64,000 nt of DNA. Origin: Streptomyces violaceusniger (lineage in GTDB: Bacteria; Actinomycetota; Actinomycetes; Streptomycetales; Streptomycetaceae). Below the pieces are notes generated by a model. That model saw only the letters and a list, made by a program, of their open reading frames with translations, was not told where the DNA came from and ran no database searches. The stretch lies in the NCBI GenBank assembly GCA_005405945.1, contig BJHW01000001.1:4526001-4590000 (forward strand), given 5' to 3'. Shown here piece by piece: positions 27,901-63,000 of the stretch; the stretch's first letter is position 1, and each line of letters begins with the position of its first letter. A program made the position numbers and the translations under genes.

Positions 27901-30900
27901 CCACACGGGCCGCATCCTTCAGCGACAGGGCTCCGGCCACACACGCCGCCGCGATCTCACCCTGGGAGTGGCCGACCACGGCGGACGGCCGCACACCCAC
28001 CGAACGCCACAGCTCCGCGAGCGACACCATCACGGAGAACAACACCGGCTGAACGACGTCCACCCGCTCCAGTGACGGTGCGCCCTCCGCCTCGCGCAGC
28101 ACATCCACCAACGACCAGTCGGTGAACTCCGCGAGCGCGGCAGCACACTCATCAATACGGGCAGCGAACACCGGTGAAGCATCCAACAGCTCCACGGCCA
28201 TGCCTACCCATTGTGACCCCTGTCCTGGGAACACGAATGCGGCCTTGCCCCCGATTGAGGCCCCCTGCACCAGGTTCGGCAGGACCTGCCCCCTAGCGAG
28301 GGCGTCCAGACCCCGGACGAAATCGTCCCGGTCCGTGCCCACCAGCACCGCGCGCCGCTCGAAGGCGGCGCGGGTGGTGGCCAGCGAGTGGCCGATGTCC
28401 AGCGGGCGCGGGGCCGGGTCGGCGTCGAGGTGGGCCAGCAGCTTGGCGGCCTGGGCGCGCAGCGCCGCCTCGCTCTTGCCGGACACCGTCCACGGCAGCG
28501 CGCCGAGCGGCCGGGTCACCGGCTCGGCCTCGCCCGGCTCCTCCGCGGGTGCCTGCTCGATGATGGCGTGTGCGTTGGTGCCGCTGAACCCGAACGAGGA
28601 TACGGCGGCCCGGCGCGGGCGGCCGGTCTCGGGCCACTCCCGCGCCTCGGTCAGCAGCTCGATGTCGCCCGTCGACCAGTCCACGTGCGGGGTGGGCTCG
28701 ACGATGTGCAGCGACTCCGGCAGCACGCCGTGGCGCAGCGCGAGCACGAGCTTCATCACACCCGCGACACCGGCGGCCGCCTGGGCGTGGCCGATGTTGG
28801 ACTTGATGGAGCCGAGCAGCAGCGGCTGTCCGTCGGGCCGGTCCTGGCCGTAGGTGGCGAGCAGCGCCTGCGCCTCGATCGGGTCGCCCAGCGTCGTACC
28901 GGTGCCGTGTGCTTCCACGACGTCCACCTCCGAGGCGGACAGCCGGGCGTTGGCGAGGGCCTGCCGGATGACGCGCTGCTGGGACGGGCCGTTGGGCGCC
29001 GTCAGACCGTTGGACGCGCCGTCCTGGTTGATCGCCGAGCCACGCACGACCGCGAGCACCGGGTGGCCGTTCCTGCGCGCGTCCGACAGCCGCTCCACCA
29101 GCAGCATGCCGACGCCCTCGGCCGGGCTGAAGCCGTCCGCGTCCGAGGAGAACGCCTTGCTGCGGCCGTCGGAGGACAGTCCGCGCTGGCGGCTGAACTC
29201 GATGAAGGTGCCCGGGGTGGCCATCACGGTCACGCCGCCCGCGAGCGCGAGCGAGCACTCGCCCTGGCGCAGCGACTGGACGGCCAGGTGCAGCGCCACC
29301 AGCGACGCCGAGCACGCGGTGTCCACGGTGACCGCCGGGCCCTCCAGGCCGAAGGTGTACGAGAGGCGGCCGGAGACGACGCTCGCGGCGCTGCCGGTGG
29401 CGAGGTGGCCCTCATAGCCCTCGGTGTTGTTGCGCATGACGATGGAGTAGTCGGAGCCGTTGGTGCCGACGAAGACACCGGCCGGGCTGCCGTGCAGCGT
29501 GGCCGGGTCGATGCCCGCCCGCTCGAACGCCTCCCACGAGGTCTCCAGCAGCAGCCGCTGCTGCGGGTCCATCGCCATGGCCTCACGCGGCGAGATCCCG
29601 AAGAAGGTGGGGTCGAAGTCGGCGGCCCCGGTGAGGAATCCGCCCTCGCGGGTGTAGCTGGTGCCCTGCGCGTCCGGGTCCGGGTTGTACAGCGACTCGA
29701 CGTCCCAGCCGCGGTCGCCCGGGAACTCCGACAGCGCGTCGCCACCGGAGGCGAGCAGCTGCCACAGCTCCTCGGGGTGCGCACACCGCCGGGGAAGCGG
29801 CAGCTCATGGAGACGATGGCGATCGGCTCGTCGTCGGCGAGCGCCGCCGCGGTCGGCAGCGCGGCCACGGCGGCCCGCTGCCCGCCCGCGAGCTCGGTGC
29901 GCAGATGGCGCGCGAGCACGGTGGGCGTGGGGTAGTCGAAGATCAGGGTCGGCGGCAGCTTCAGCCCGCTGGCGGCGCTGAGCCGGTTGCGGAGTTCCAC
30001 AGCTGTCAGCGAGTCGAAGCCAAGCTCCTTGAACGCCCGGCCCGCCTCGACGTCGTCGGCGCCCGCGTAGCCCAGGACGGCCGCGACGGCGGTGCGCACC
30101 AGGTCCAGCACCAGCCGCTCCCGCTCGGCCTCCGGCACCCCGGCGAGCTGCTGGGCGAGAGCGACCGCGCCCGCGCCGTCCGCCTCGGCGTCCCCGGCCA
30201 TGTCCTGGATGACGTCCCGCGCCTCGGGCAGGTCGTGCAGCAGCGGACGGGAGCGGCCGGAGGTGAAGGCGAGGACGAAGCGCTTCCACTCCATGTCGAC
30301 GACGGTGAGCACCGACTCGTCGCGGTCCAGTGCGTGCTGGAGCGCGGTGACGGCCGACCGCGGCGCCATCTCGATGACGCCGTGGCGGCGCATCCGGTCA
30401 CCGACGCCGCCCTCGGCCATCCCGCCCTCGCCCCACGGGCCCCAGGCCAGCGAGGTGGCGGGCAGGCCCTGGGCCCGCCGGTGCTCGGCGAAGGCGTCGA
30501 GGAAGGCGTTGCCCGGCGCGTAGTTGCCCTGGCCGGGCGCGCCGAAGGTGGCCGCGAAGGAGGAGAACAGCACGAACGCGCTCAGGTCCAGATCGCGGGT
30601 GAGCTCGTGCAGATGGCGGGTGGCGTCCACCTTGACCTTCAGCACCCGGTCCACCTGGTCCGGGGTCAGGCCCTCGATCACCCCGTCGTCCAGCACGGCG
30701 GCGGTGTGGACGACGGCGGTCAGCGGGTGTTCGGCGGGGATGTCCGCGAGCAGCGCCTCGACCTGAGCGCGGTCGGCCACGTCGCACGCGGCGATGGTGA
30801 CCTTGGCGCCGAGCTCGGTCAGTTCGGACCGCAGATCCGCCGCGCCCGGGGCGTCCAGGCCACGGCGGCTGGTGAGCACCAGGTGCTCGGCGCCGCCTGC

Positions 30901-33900
30901 GGCCAGCCAGCGCGCCACATGGGCGCCCAGCGCGCCCGTACCGCCGGTGACCAGGGTGGTGCCGGTGGGCTTCCAGGCCCGTACGGCGGGCGTGGCGGCC
31001 AGCGGGGCGCGCACCAGGCGGCGTACGAGCGGACCGGTGGCGCGGATCGCGACCTGGTCCTCGTCCTCGGCCCCGGCGAGCACGGTCACCAGCCGGGCCA
31101 GCGCCCGCTCGTCGGGCGCGCCGGGCAGGTCGACCAGACCGCCCCAGCGCTCGCCGTGTTCCAGCGCGGCCACCCGGCCCAGACCCCAGACCAGGGCCTG
31201 TTCGGGGGATTCCAGCGGGTCCGCGCGGCCCACGGAGACCGCGCCGCGGGTGGCGGACCACAGCGGCGCGCCGATCTCCGCGTCGCCGAGCGCCTGCACC
31301 AGCGCCAGCTGCGCCGCCACTCCGGCCGGGACGGAGGCGTGGCGGGGGTGCGGACGGCCGTCGAGGGCCAGCAGCGACAGCACTCCGGTGAACGGGATGC
31401 CGTCGGTCTCCGCGAGCGCGGCCCGCAGTCGCCCGGCCAGTTCGTCGCGGCCGTCGGTGTCGGTGTCCACGGCGATCCGCGTCACGTCGGCGCCGCGTTC
31501 GGCGAGCACACCGGCCACGGCGTCGGTCCAGGTGGTCCAGGTGGTCCCGGTGTCCTCGGTGGTCTCGGTGGTCTCTGTTGCCGGGGCCACGACGAGCCAC
31601 GCGCCGGTCAGCCGCGTGGACTGACTGTCGGCGAGCGGCTTCCAGGTGACGCGGTAGCGCCAGCCGTCCACCGTGGACTGCTCGCGGGCCTGCTTGCGCC
31701 ACGACGCCAGGGCGGGCAGCAGCGCGCTGACCCGCTCGTCGCCGTCGACGTCCAGCTCGGCGGCGAGCGTCTGCCAGTCCTCGCGCTCGACCGCCTCCCA
31801 GAAGCGGGCCTCGACGGGGTCGGCGGCGGTGGCGGCGGCAGCGGCGGGGCTGCCCGCCTCGAGCCAGTAGTGCTGGTGCTGGAAGGCGTACGTGGGCAGC
31901 TCGACGCGGGTCGCGCCCGTACCGTCGAACACCCCGGCCCAGTCCACGGCCACGCCTCGCGTCCACGCCTCGCCGACGGAGGCCCAGAAGCGGTCAAGGC
32001 CGCCCTCGTCGCGGCGCAGCGACCCGATCGCGGCGGCCTCACGGCCCGCGTCCTCGGCAGTCTCCTGCACACCCACCGTCAGCACCGGGTGCGCACTGGA
32101 CTCGATGAACGCCCCGAAGCCCTCGTCCAACAGCCGCCGGACCGCGCCCTCCAGCTCGACGGTGCGACGGAGGTTGGTGAACCAGTACTCGGCATCCAGC
32201 TCCGGGCCCTCGACCCACTCCCCCGTCACCGTCGACAGGAACGGCACCTCGGCGGCCCTGGGCTCCACAGGCGCCAGCAGCTCCAGCAACTCCTCACGGA
32301 GGAGTTCCACCTGCGCGGAGTGCGAGGCGTAGTCCACCGGCACCCGGCGCGCCCGCACCTCATCGGCCTCGCACGCGGCGATCAGCTCATCCAGCGCCTC
32401 GGGCTCACCCGAAACCACCACCGACGACGGCCCGTTGACCGCCGCCACCGAGATCCGCTCCTCGCCCCACGGCGCGATCCGCTCCCGTACCACCGCCACC
32501 GGCAGCGCCACCGACACCATGCCACCCTTGCCCGCCAACACCCGGCCGATCGCCTGACTGCGCAACGCCACCACACGGGCCGCATCCTTCAGCGACAGGA
32601 TTCCGGCCACACACGCCGCCGCGATCTCGCCCTGGGAGTGGCCGACCACGGCCGCCGGGACGACGCCCAGCGAACGCCACAGCTCGGCCAGCGACACCAT
32701 CACCGCGAACAGCACCGGCTGGACCACATCCACCCGATCCAGCGACGGCGCGCCCTCCGCGCCCCGCAACACCTCCACCAACGACCAGTCGGTGAACTCC
32801 GCGAGCGCCGCCGCACACTCCTCGATCCGCGCGGCGAAGACGGGCGAGGCGTCCATCAGCCCCACCGCCATACCGGCCCACTGCGACCCCTGCCCCGGGA
32901 ACACGAACGCCGTGCGGCCACCGACGACGGAGCCCTGTGTGACGCCCGCCGCCATGCCGCCCTCGGCCAGGGCGGTGAGCCCGGCCAGCAGTTCGTCGCG
33001 GTCGTGGCCGCGCACCACGGCGCGGTGGTCGAGCTGGGCCCGGGTGGTGGTCAGCGAGAGGGCCACGTCCACCGGGCCGAGGGACGGGTCGGCCTCGAGG
33101 TGGGCCAGCAGCCGCTCGGCCTGGGCGCGCAGCCCCGCCGCGCTCTTGCCCGACACCGCCCACGCCACGACGTCCAGCCGCTTCGTCGGGGCCGCCGGTT
33201 CCCCGGTGGCCTCCTCGGCCTCCTCGGCGGGGGCCTGCTCCAGGATGGTGTGCGCGTTGGTGCCGCTGAAGCCGAAGGAGGACACGGCGGCGCGGCGCGG
33301 GTGGTCGGTCTCCGGCCAGGGGGTGGTCTCGGCGAGCAGCGACACCGCGCCCGCCGACCAGTCGACGTGCGGGGTCGGCTCGTCGATGTGCAGCGTCTTG
33401 GGCAGGACGCCATGGCGGATGGCCATGACCATCTTGATGATGCCGGCGACACCGGCGGCGGCCTGGGTGTGCCCGATGTTGGACTTGATCGAGCCGAGCA
33501 GCAGCGGCCGGTCCTCGGTGTGCTCCTGGCCGTAGGTGGCGAGCAGTGCCTGCGCCTCGATCGGGTCGCCGAGCGTGGTCCCGGTGCCGTGTGCTTCGAC
33601 GGCGTCCACATCGGCGGCGGAGAGGCGGCCGTTGGTGAGCGCCTGGTGGATGACGCGCTGCTGGGACGGGCCGTTGGGCGCGGTCAGGCCGTTGGACGCG
33701 CCGTCCTGGTTGATGGCCGAGCCACGCACGATGGCCAGCACCGGGTGGCCGTTCCTGCGCGCGTCCGACAGCCGCTCCACCAGCAGCATGCCGACGCCCT
33801 CGCCCCAGCCGGTGCCGTCCGCGGCGGCGGCGAAGGGCTTGCAGCGGCCGTCGGCGGCGAGCCCGCGCTGCCGGCTGAACTCGGTGAACGTCGAGGGCGT

Positions 33901-34614
33901 GGCCATCACGGTGACACCGCCCGCGAGCGCCAGCGAGCACTCGCCGTTGCGCAGCGCCTGCACCGCCATGTGCAGGGTGACCAGCGAGGACGAACACGCC
34001 GTGTCGACCGTGACCGCCGGGCCCTCCAGACCGAAGGTGTACGCCACCCGGCCCGAGGCGATGGAGCCGGAGCTGCCGGTGCCGAGGAAGCCCTCGACGC
34101 CCTCGGGCACGGAGTCCAGCCGCGAGGTGTAGTCGTGGTACATCACGCCCGCGAACACACCGGTCCGGCTGCCGCGCAGCCCGGTCGGGTCGATCCCGGC
34201 CCGCTCGAACGCCTCCCACGAGCTCTCCAGCAGCAGCCGCTGCTGCGGGTCCATCGCCAGGGCCTCGCGCGGCGAGATCCCGAAGAGCGCCGGATCGAAG
34301 CCGCCCGCGTCGTAGAGGAACCCGCCCTCGTTCACATAGCTGGCGCCCGCCTGGTCGGGGTCGGCGTCGTACAGCGACTCGATGTCCCAGCCACGGTCGG
34401 TGGGGAAGCCGGAGATCGCGTCCTCGCCGTCCAGGACGAGCCGCCACAGCTCCTCGGGGGTGCGCACACCGCCCGGGTAGCGGCAGCTCATCGCGACGAT
34501 CGCGATGGGCTCCTGGTGCCGCTCCTCGACCTCGCGGAGCTGCCGGCGGGCCTGACGCAGGTCAGCGGTGGCCCGCTTGAGGTAGTCCCGGAGCTTGTCC
34601 TCGTTATTCACCAT
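24973..34614 (-). CDS. Gene C: type I modular polyketide synthase, two KS-AT-KR-ACP modules, methylmalonyl-specific (three apparent one-base deletions)
   Basis: PKS subunit of about 3,214 residues after repair. It starts at ATG 34612-34614, supported by an AAGGAG Shine-Dalgarno 8 nt upstream, and begins with a docking helix (DKLRDYLKRATADLRQAR). Both modules have KS, AT, KR and ACP but no DH. Between AT and KR they carry the dimerization-type linker seen in DH-less modules (WEAVERED, then LPALASWRKQAREQS). Both ATs have GHSQG and YASH, the methylmalonyl-CoA signature, unlike the HAFH ATs of the other genes. Expected output is two methyl-branched beta-hydroxy units, or one hydroxy and one keto, because the second KR lacks its catalytic Ser. 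Frame breaks: 29774-29777 (KS2), 27551-27554 (AT2) and 26560-26563 (KR2 linker), all five-base runs reading four. The tail ends DEVFAFIDKELGI, stop TAA 24973-24975. Confidence 0.92.
25230..29825 (-). other. Gene C module 2: KS-AT(methylmalonyl)-KR-ACP with substituted KR serine
   Basis: The KS has TACSAS and NIGHAQ, split near its start at 29774-29777. The AT has GHSQG and YASH and is split at 27551-27554. The linker is the DH-less type. The KR has TGGTGALGAHVA and LDD, but the catalytic stretch reads VLFSGIAGTLGD before NYAAAN: the residue 13 before the catalytic Tyr is Gly (codon 25915-25917), where sister modules have Ser. Reduction may be slow or absent, so the unit could be methyl-branched with either a hydroxyl or a ketone. 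ACP Ser codon 25351-25353; the docking tail follows. Confidence 0.88.
29890..34510 (-). other. Gene C module 1: KS-AT(methylmalonyl)-KR-ACP
   Basis: The KS has TACSSS and SNIGHTQ. The AT has GHSQG and YASH (near 32325) and lies in a tract shared with gene C module 2 and gene E module 2. No DH sequence exists between AT and KR; instead there is the WEAVERED/LPALASWRKQ linker. The KR has TGGTGALGAHVA, LDD (B-type) and a complete catalytic set (FSSFAATFG, then NYAPGN). ACP Ser codon 30010-30012. Predicted output is a methyl-branched beta-hydroxy unit. Confidence 0.92.
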
Positions 34615-34622
34615 TGCGTCGG

Positions 34623-34628
34623 CTCCTT
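34623..34628 (-). promoter_or_regulatory. Ribosome binding site of gene C
   Basis: AAGGAG on the minus strand, 8 nt before ATG 34614. It is the strongest Shine-Dalgarno match in the window and fixes this start. It lies within the 65-nt gap after the gene B stop; no promoter or terminator is evident there. Confidence 0.8.
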
Positions 34629-34679
34629 GCGAAGAGGGAGGTGGTGCTCATGGGTTCCATGGGTTCAGAACGCTCCCGT

Positions 34680-56973
<22,294 letters not shown>

Positions 56974-56980
56974 TACGCCG

Positions 56981-56985
56981 TCCCC
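56981..56985 (-). promoter_or_regulatory. Probable ribosome binding site of gene B
   Basis: GGGGA, 7 nt before ATG 56973, in the 51-nt gap after the gene A stop. A modest match, but its position suits translation reinitiation within an operon. Confidence 0.55.
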
Positions 56986-57024
56986 GCGGTGCTGAGGTGA
57001 GTCGATGAGCTCTTGTCGAGCAGG

Positions 57025-60000
57025 TCAGGAGAGCCCGAGCTCGTCGTCGAGGAGATCGAAGATCTCGTCTGCCGTCGCGGACTGGATTTCACGGTCTTCT
57101 GCGGTGCTGTCCGTAGCACTTTGCGTTTCATTCCACTTCGACAAGAGGTCGCGCAGGCGGGTGGTGATGCCGGGGCGCTCGATGTCGTCCGGGGCGATCG
57201 TGGCGAGGATCGCCTCGAGCTGGTCGAGCTCCGCGTGTACGGGCTGGTGTCCGGCCGCGCCGTCCAGACCCAGCTCCTCGCGCAGATACCCGGCGAGCGC
57301 GGTGGGCGTCGGGTAGTCGAAGATCAGCGTGACCGGCAGGCGCAGCCCGGCGGCGGCGCCCAGTCGGTTGCGCAGATCCACGGCGGTGAGCGAGTCGAAG
57401 CCGAGGTCGAGGAAGCCGCGGCCGGCGTCCACGTCGTCCGGGGTGGCGTGGCCGAGGACGGCCGCCACATGGCCGCGGACGACCTCCAGCAGCTCGCGGT
57501 CGCGTTCGGCCTCCGAGAGCCCGGAGAGCCGGGTCGCGAGCGAGCCCGCGCCCGAGTCGGCCACGACACCGGAGGTGGCCCCGGTGTCGGCGGAGCGCCG
57601 TACGGGGGTGCGGACCAGGCCGCGCAGCAGCGGCGGCAGCAGCCCGGCGGCGGCCTGGCCGCGCAGCGCTCCCGTGTCGACGCGGATCGGTACCAGCACG
57701 GCCTCGGGCAGGGTGCCCGCCGCGTCGAACAGCGCCAGGCCCTCGTCCTGTCCGAGCGCCGCGAAGCCACCGCGCGAGATGCGGGTCACATCGGAGGTGT
57801 CGAGGGATCCGGCCATGCCCTCGGCCGCCGCCCACAGGCCCCAGGCGAGCGAGCTCGCGGGCAGGCCCTGGGCGTGGCGGTGCTGGGCGAGCGCGTCCAG
57901 GAAGGTGTTGGCCGCGGCGTAGTTGCCCTGCCCCGAGCTGCCGAAGGCACCGGCGGCCGAGGAGAAGAGCACGAACGCGGCCAGGTCGAGGTCGCGGGTG
58001 AGCTCGTGGAGGTTCCACGCCGCGTCCACCTTGGGGCGCAGCACGGTGTCGATCCGCTCACCGGTCAGCGAGCTGATCACCCCGTCGTCCAGGACGCCCG
58101 CGGTGTGCACCACGGCGGTCAGCGGGTGCCCGGCCGGGATGGCCGCGAGGGTGGCGGCCAGGGCGTCCCGGTCGGCGGTGTCACAGGCCGCCCAGGTGAC
58201 CTCGGCGCCCAACGCGCCCAGTTCGGCGGCGAGTTCGGCCGCTCCCGGGGCTTCGCCACCGCGGCGGCTGACCAGCAGCAGATGCCGTACTCCGCGCTCC
58301 GCCACCAGGTGGCGGGCGAAGAGTCCGCCGAGGGCGCCGGTGGCGCCGCTCAGCAGCACGGTGCCCTCCGGGTCGCCGAGTCCGGCCGGCTCGGGGGCGT
58401 CCGCCGGGGCCGGGACCCGGGCGAGCCGGTAGGCGTGGCCGGTGCCGGAGCGCAGGGCGAGCTGCGGTTCGTCGGTGGCGAGCACCGACGGCAGGGCCCG
58501 CTGGGAGGCGTCCGTGCCGTCGATGTCCACCAGGACGAAGCGGCCGGGGTTCTCCGACTGCGCGGACTTCACCAGGCCCCACGCGGTGGTGTGGGCCAGG
58601 TCGGCGACGTCCTCGCCGGGGGCCGCCGCGACCGCGCCACGGGTGACGAGGACGAGACGGGTGTCGGCGAGCCGCTGGTCGGTCAGCCAGTTCTGGACCA
58701 GGTCCAGGGCGCCCCGGGCGGCGGCCCGGGCGCTGTCGGCCACGGACGCCGCGCCGCCGGTGGTGGTGAGGAGCGCCGCGCCGTCCGTGGCGGGCAGGGG
58801 CGCCGCGCCGTCGGTCGCGCGCAGAGGCGCCACGCCGCCGGTCCCGGTGAGAGGCGCCACGCCCGTGAGGGACGCCGCGCCGGTGAGGGGCGCCACGACC
58901 ACGTCGGGGGCGGACGCGCCGCCGTCGAGCGAGGCGGCGAGCGCCGCGAGGTCCTCGTGGTCGTCCAGCCGCTCGCCGCCGACGGTGAAGCCGGGGGCGG
59001 CGCCGAGGGTCACCCAGCGCTCGCCGAGCGGGATGTCGGTGGCGGACGCGGACAGGGCCGACAGCTCGGTCCACTCGGGGCGGAACAGCGACTCGTGGTG
59101 CGCGGCGCGCGAGGCGTCCAGTTGCTCGGCCGCCAGCGGGCGCAGCACCAGGCCGTCGATGGTGGCCACGGCGGCGCCGGTGCCGTCGGCGAGGTGCAGC
59201 GACACCCCGTCGGCGCCGGGCCGCAGCCGTACGCGCAACGATGCGGCGCCCCCGGCGTGCAGCCGTACGCCGGTCCAGGCGAACGGCAGCCGCGCCCCCT
59301 CGCTCCCCTCACCCTCCGGGTCGAGGCCGAGGGTGTGCAGGGCGGCGTCCAGCAGCGCCGGATGCACCCCGTAGGCGGCGGCCTGGGGCTCGAAGCCCTG
59401 GTCCAGCCGGATCTCGGCGAACAGCTCCTCGCCGCGCCGCCAGGCGGCGTGCAGCCCCTGGAAGACCGGGCCGTAGCCGAGTCCGGCGGCGGCCGCGCCC
59501 TCGTAGAACTCCTCGGTCGCCAGGGCCTTCGCGCCGGCCGGGGGCCAGACGCCCAGGTCCACAGCCTCGTCCGGGGCCTCCGGGCCGCTCGGGGCGAGGA
59601 AGCCGGTGGCGTGGCGGAGCCACGGCTCGTCGGCGGGCACGTCCTCCCGGCGGGAGTGCAGGGTCAGCGGGCGCCGCCCGGTCTCGTCGGCCGCCGCGAG
59701 CTCCAGCCGCAGCTGGACGGCGCCCTGTTCGGGCAGGACCAGCGGGGCCTGGAGGGTCAGCTCCTCGACCGTGTCACAGCCCGCCTCGTGGCCGGCCCGC
59801 AGCGCGAGTTCCACGAAGGCGGTGCCGGGCAGCAGCACGGTGTCCATGACGGCGTGGTCGGCCAGCCAGGGGTGGGTCAGCAGCGACAGCCGCCCGGTGA
59901 ACACGAAGCCACCGGTGTCGGGGAGTTCCACCGCCGCGCCCAGCAGCGGGTGGTCGGCCGTGTCGAGGCCCGCGGAGATCACGTCCTCGACGGAGATGCC

Positions 60001-63000
60001 CACGTCGAGCCAGTAGCGCTGGCGCTGGAAGGCGTAGGTGGGCAGCTCCACGCGGCGGGCGCCGCGCCCGGCGTAGACCGCCGCCCAGTCCGGGGCCGCG
60101 CCGCGGACATGGAGGTGGGCGAGGGCGGTGGCGAGCGCCTGGGCCTCGGGGCGGCCACCGCGCAGGGTGGGGACGAACACCGCGTCGGTGTCCACGCCGC
60201 CGTCGGCCCCGGTCCCGGCCCCGGCCCCGGTCTCGGCTTCCGTCTCGGCGAGGCAGTCCTCGCCCATCGCGGAGAGCACCCCGTCCGGGCCGAGCTCCAG
60301 ATACGTGGTCACACCCTGCTCGCGCAGGGTGCGGACACCGTCGACGAAGCGGACGGACTCACGGACGTGGCGCACCCAGAAGTCCGGCAGGCGGATCTCG
60401 TCGGCGGAGACCACGGTGCCGGTGAGGCAGGACACCAGCGGGATCGTCGGGGCGTTGTAGGTCAGGCCCTCGGCCAGCTTGCGGAAGTCCGCGAGCATCG
60501 GGTCCATGTGCGGCGAGTGGAAGGCGTGGCTGACGGTGAGCCGCTTGGTCTTACGGCCCTTCACCTCGAAGTCCGCCGCGATCTCCGTCGCCGCGTCCTC
60601 GTCACCCGCGATGACCACCGACGACGGCCCATTGAGGGCGGCGATGGACACGCGGTCGGTGAGCAGCGGCGCCACCTCGTCCTCGGACGCCTGGACGGCG
60701 ATCATCGCGCCACCGGCGGGCAGCTCCTGCATCAACCGCCCACGCGCCGCAACCAACTTCGCCGCGTCCGCGAGCGACAACACGCCCGCCACATGCGCGG
60801 CGGCCAGCTCGCCGATGGAGTGGCCGGCCACGTAGTCCGCCTTCAGACCCCAGGCCTCGACCAGCCGGAACAGCGCCACCTCGACGGCGAACAGCGCGGG
60901 CTGGGTGAAGCCCGTCCGGTCCAGGGCCTCGGCGTCCTCGCCGAACAGCACGGTCTTCAGCGGCCGTTCGAGGTGCGGGTCCAGCGCGTCGCACACCTCG
61001 TCCAGCGCCTCCGCGAAGCGCGGGAACGTCCCGTACAGCTCACGGCCCATGCCGAGCCGCTGGCTGCCCTGCCCGGTGAACAGGAACGCCACCTTGCCCT
61101 CGGTGGCCACCCCGCGCAGCGCCTGCGCCGGGTGCTCACCGCGCGCCAGCGCGTCCAGCGCGCCCAGCGCCTCGTCATGGCCCTCGGCCACCAGCGCGAC
61201 GCGGTGTTCCAGCGCGGCGCGGGTCGTGGCCAGCGAGAAGCCCAGGTCGGTGAGGGAGGCCCGGGGCTCGGCGGCGATCCGCGACCGCAGCCGCCGCGCC
61301 TGGGCCCGCACCCCGTCCTCGGTACGGGCCGACAGCAGCACGGGCACGTACGGCAGGGCCTCGGGCTCCGCCGCGGGCTCGCTCGGCTCGGGGGCGGGCG
61401 GCTGCTCGATGATGGCGTGGGCGTTGGTGCCGCTGATGCCGAACGACGACACCGCGGCCCGGCGCGGACGGCCGGTCTCCGGCCACTCCCGCGCCTCGGT
61501 CAGCAGCGACACCGCGCCCGCCGACCAGTCCACATGCGGCGACGGCTCGTCCACGTGCAGCGTCCGCGGCAGCAGGCCGTGCCGCATCGACAGGACCATC
61601 TTGATGACACCGGCCACGCCCGAGGCGGCCTGGGTGTGGCCCAGGTTGGACTTCACCGAGCCCAGCCACAGCGGCCGCTCCGCGTCCCGCTCCCGGCCGT
61701 AGGTGGCCAGCAGCGCCTGCGCCTCGATCGGGTCGCCCAGCGTGGTGCCCGTGCCGTGCGCCTCGACGACGTCCACCTCACCGGTGGTCAGGCGGGCGTT
61801 GGCGAGCGCCTGGCGGATGACGCGCTGCTGGGACGGGCCGTTGGGCGCGGTCAGACCGTTGGACGCGCCGTCCTGGTTGACGGCCGAGCCGCGCACGATC
61901 GCCAGCACCTCATGGCCGTTGCGCCGGGCGTCCGACAGCCGCTCCAGGAGCAGCATGCCCGCGCCCTCGCCCCAGCCGGTGCCGTCTGCGGCGGCCGCGA
62001 AGGACTTGCAGCGGCCGTCCCTGGCCAGGCCGCGCTGACGGCTGAAGTCGATGAACGTACCCGGGGTGAACATCACCGTGACACCGCCGGCCAGCGCCAG
62101 CGAGCACTCGCCCTGGCGCAGCGCCTGCGCCGCCAGGTGGAGTGCCACCAGCGAGGACGAGCAGGCCGTGTCGACCGTGACGGCCGGGCCCTCCAGACCG
62201 AAGGTGTAGGCCACGCGGCCGGACACCACGCTGCTGGAGCTGCCGGTGCCGAGGTAGCCCTCGACCTCGTTCGGGACGGCGTGCAGCCGGGACCCGTAGT
62301 CGTGGTACATGACGCCCGCGAACACACCGGTCCTGCTGCCGCGCACGGACAGCGGGTCGATCCCGGCGCGCTCGAACGCCTCCCAGGACGTCTCCAGCAG
62401 CAGCCGCTGCTGCGGGTCCATCGCCAGCGCCTCGCGCGGCGAGATCCCGAAGAACGCCGGGTCGAACTCGGCGGCGTCGTGCAGGAATCCGCCCTCGCGG
62501 GCGTAGGAGGTGCCCTGGGTCTCCGGGTCCGGGTCGTAGAGCGCCTCGAGGTCCCAGCCGCGGTTGTCGGGGAAGCGGGAGATGCCGTCCTCGCCCGCGG
62601 CGAGCAGCTGCCACAGCTCCTCGGGGGTGGTGACCCCGCCGGGGTAGCGGCAGCTCATCGCCACGATGGCGATCGGCTCGTCGTCGGTGGCGGCCACGAC
62701 CGGCACCGGCGTGTGCACCACCGTGGACTGCGCTCCGACGAGCTCGGTGCGCAGATGGCGGGCCAGGACCTGCGGGTCCGGGTAGTCGAAGATGAGCGTC
62801 GCGGGCAGCCGCAGCCCGGTGACCGTGTTGAGCTGGTTGCGCAGCTCAACAGCTGTCAGCGAGTCGAAGCCAAGATCCTTGAACGCCCGGCCCGAACCGA
62901 TGGTCTCCGCACCGGCGTAGCCGAGCACGGTGGCCACCTGGCCGCGCACCAGGTCCAGCAGCAGCCGCTCCTGCTCGGGCTCGGACAGCCCGGCGAGCCG

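Noticed and set aside
31860..33230. Degenerate DH between AT and KR in gene C
   Set aside because: No hotdog-fold motif (HxxxGxxxxP or LLDxxLH) is present. The segment is the WEAVERED/LPALASWRKQ linker typical of modules that never had a DH.
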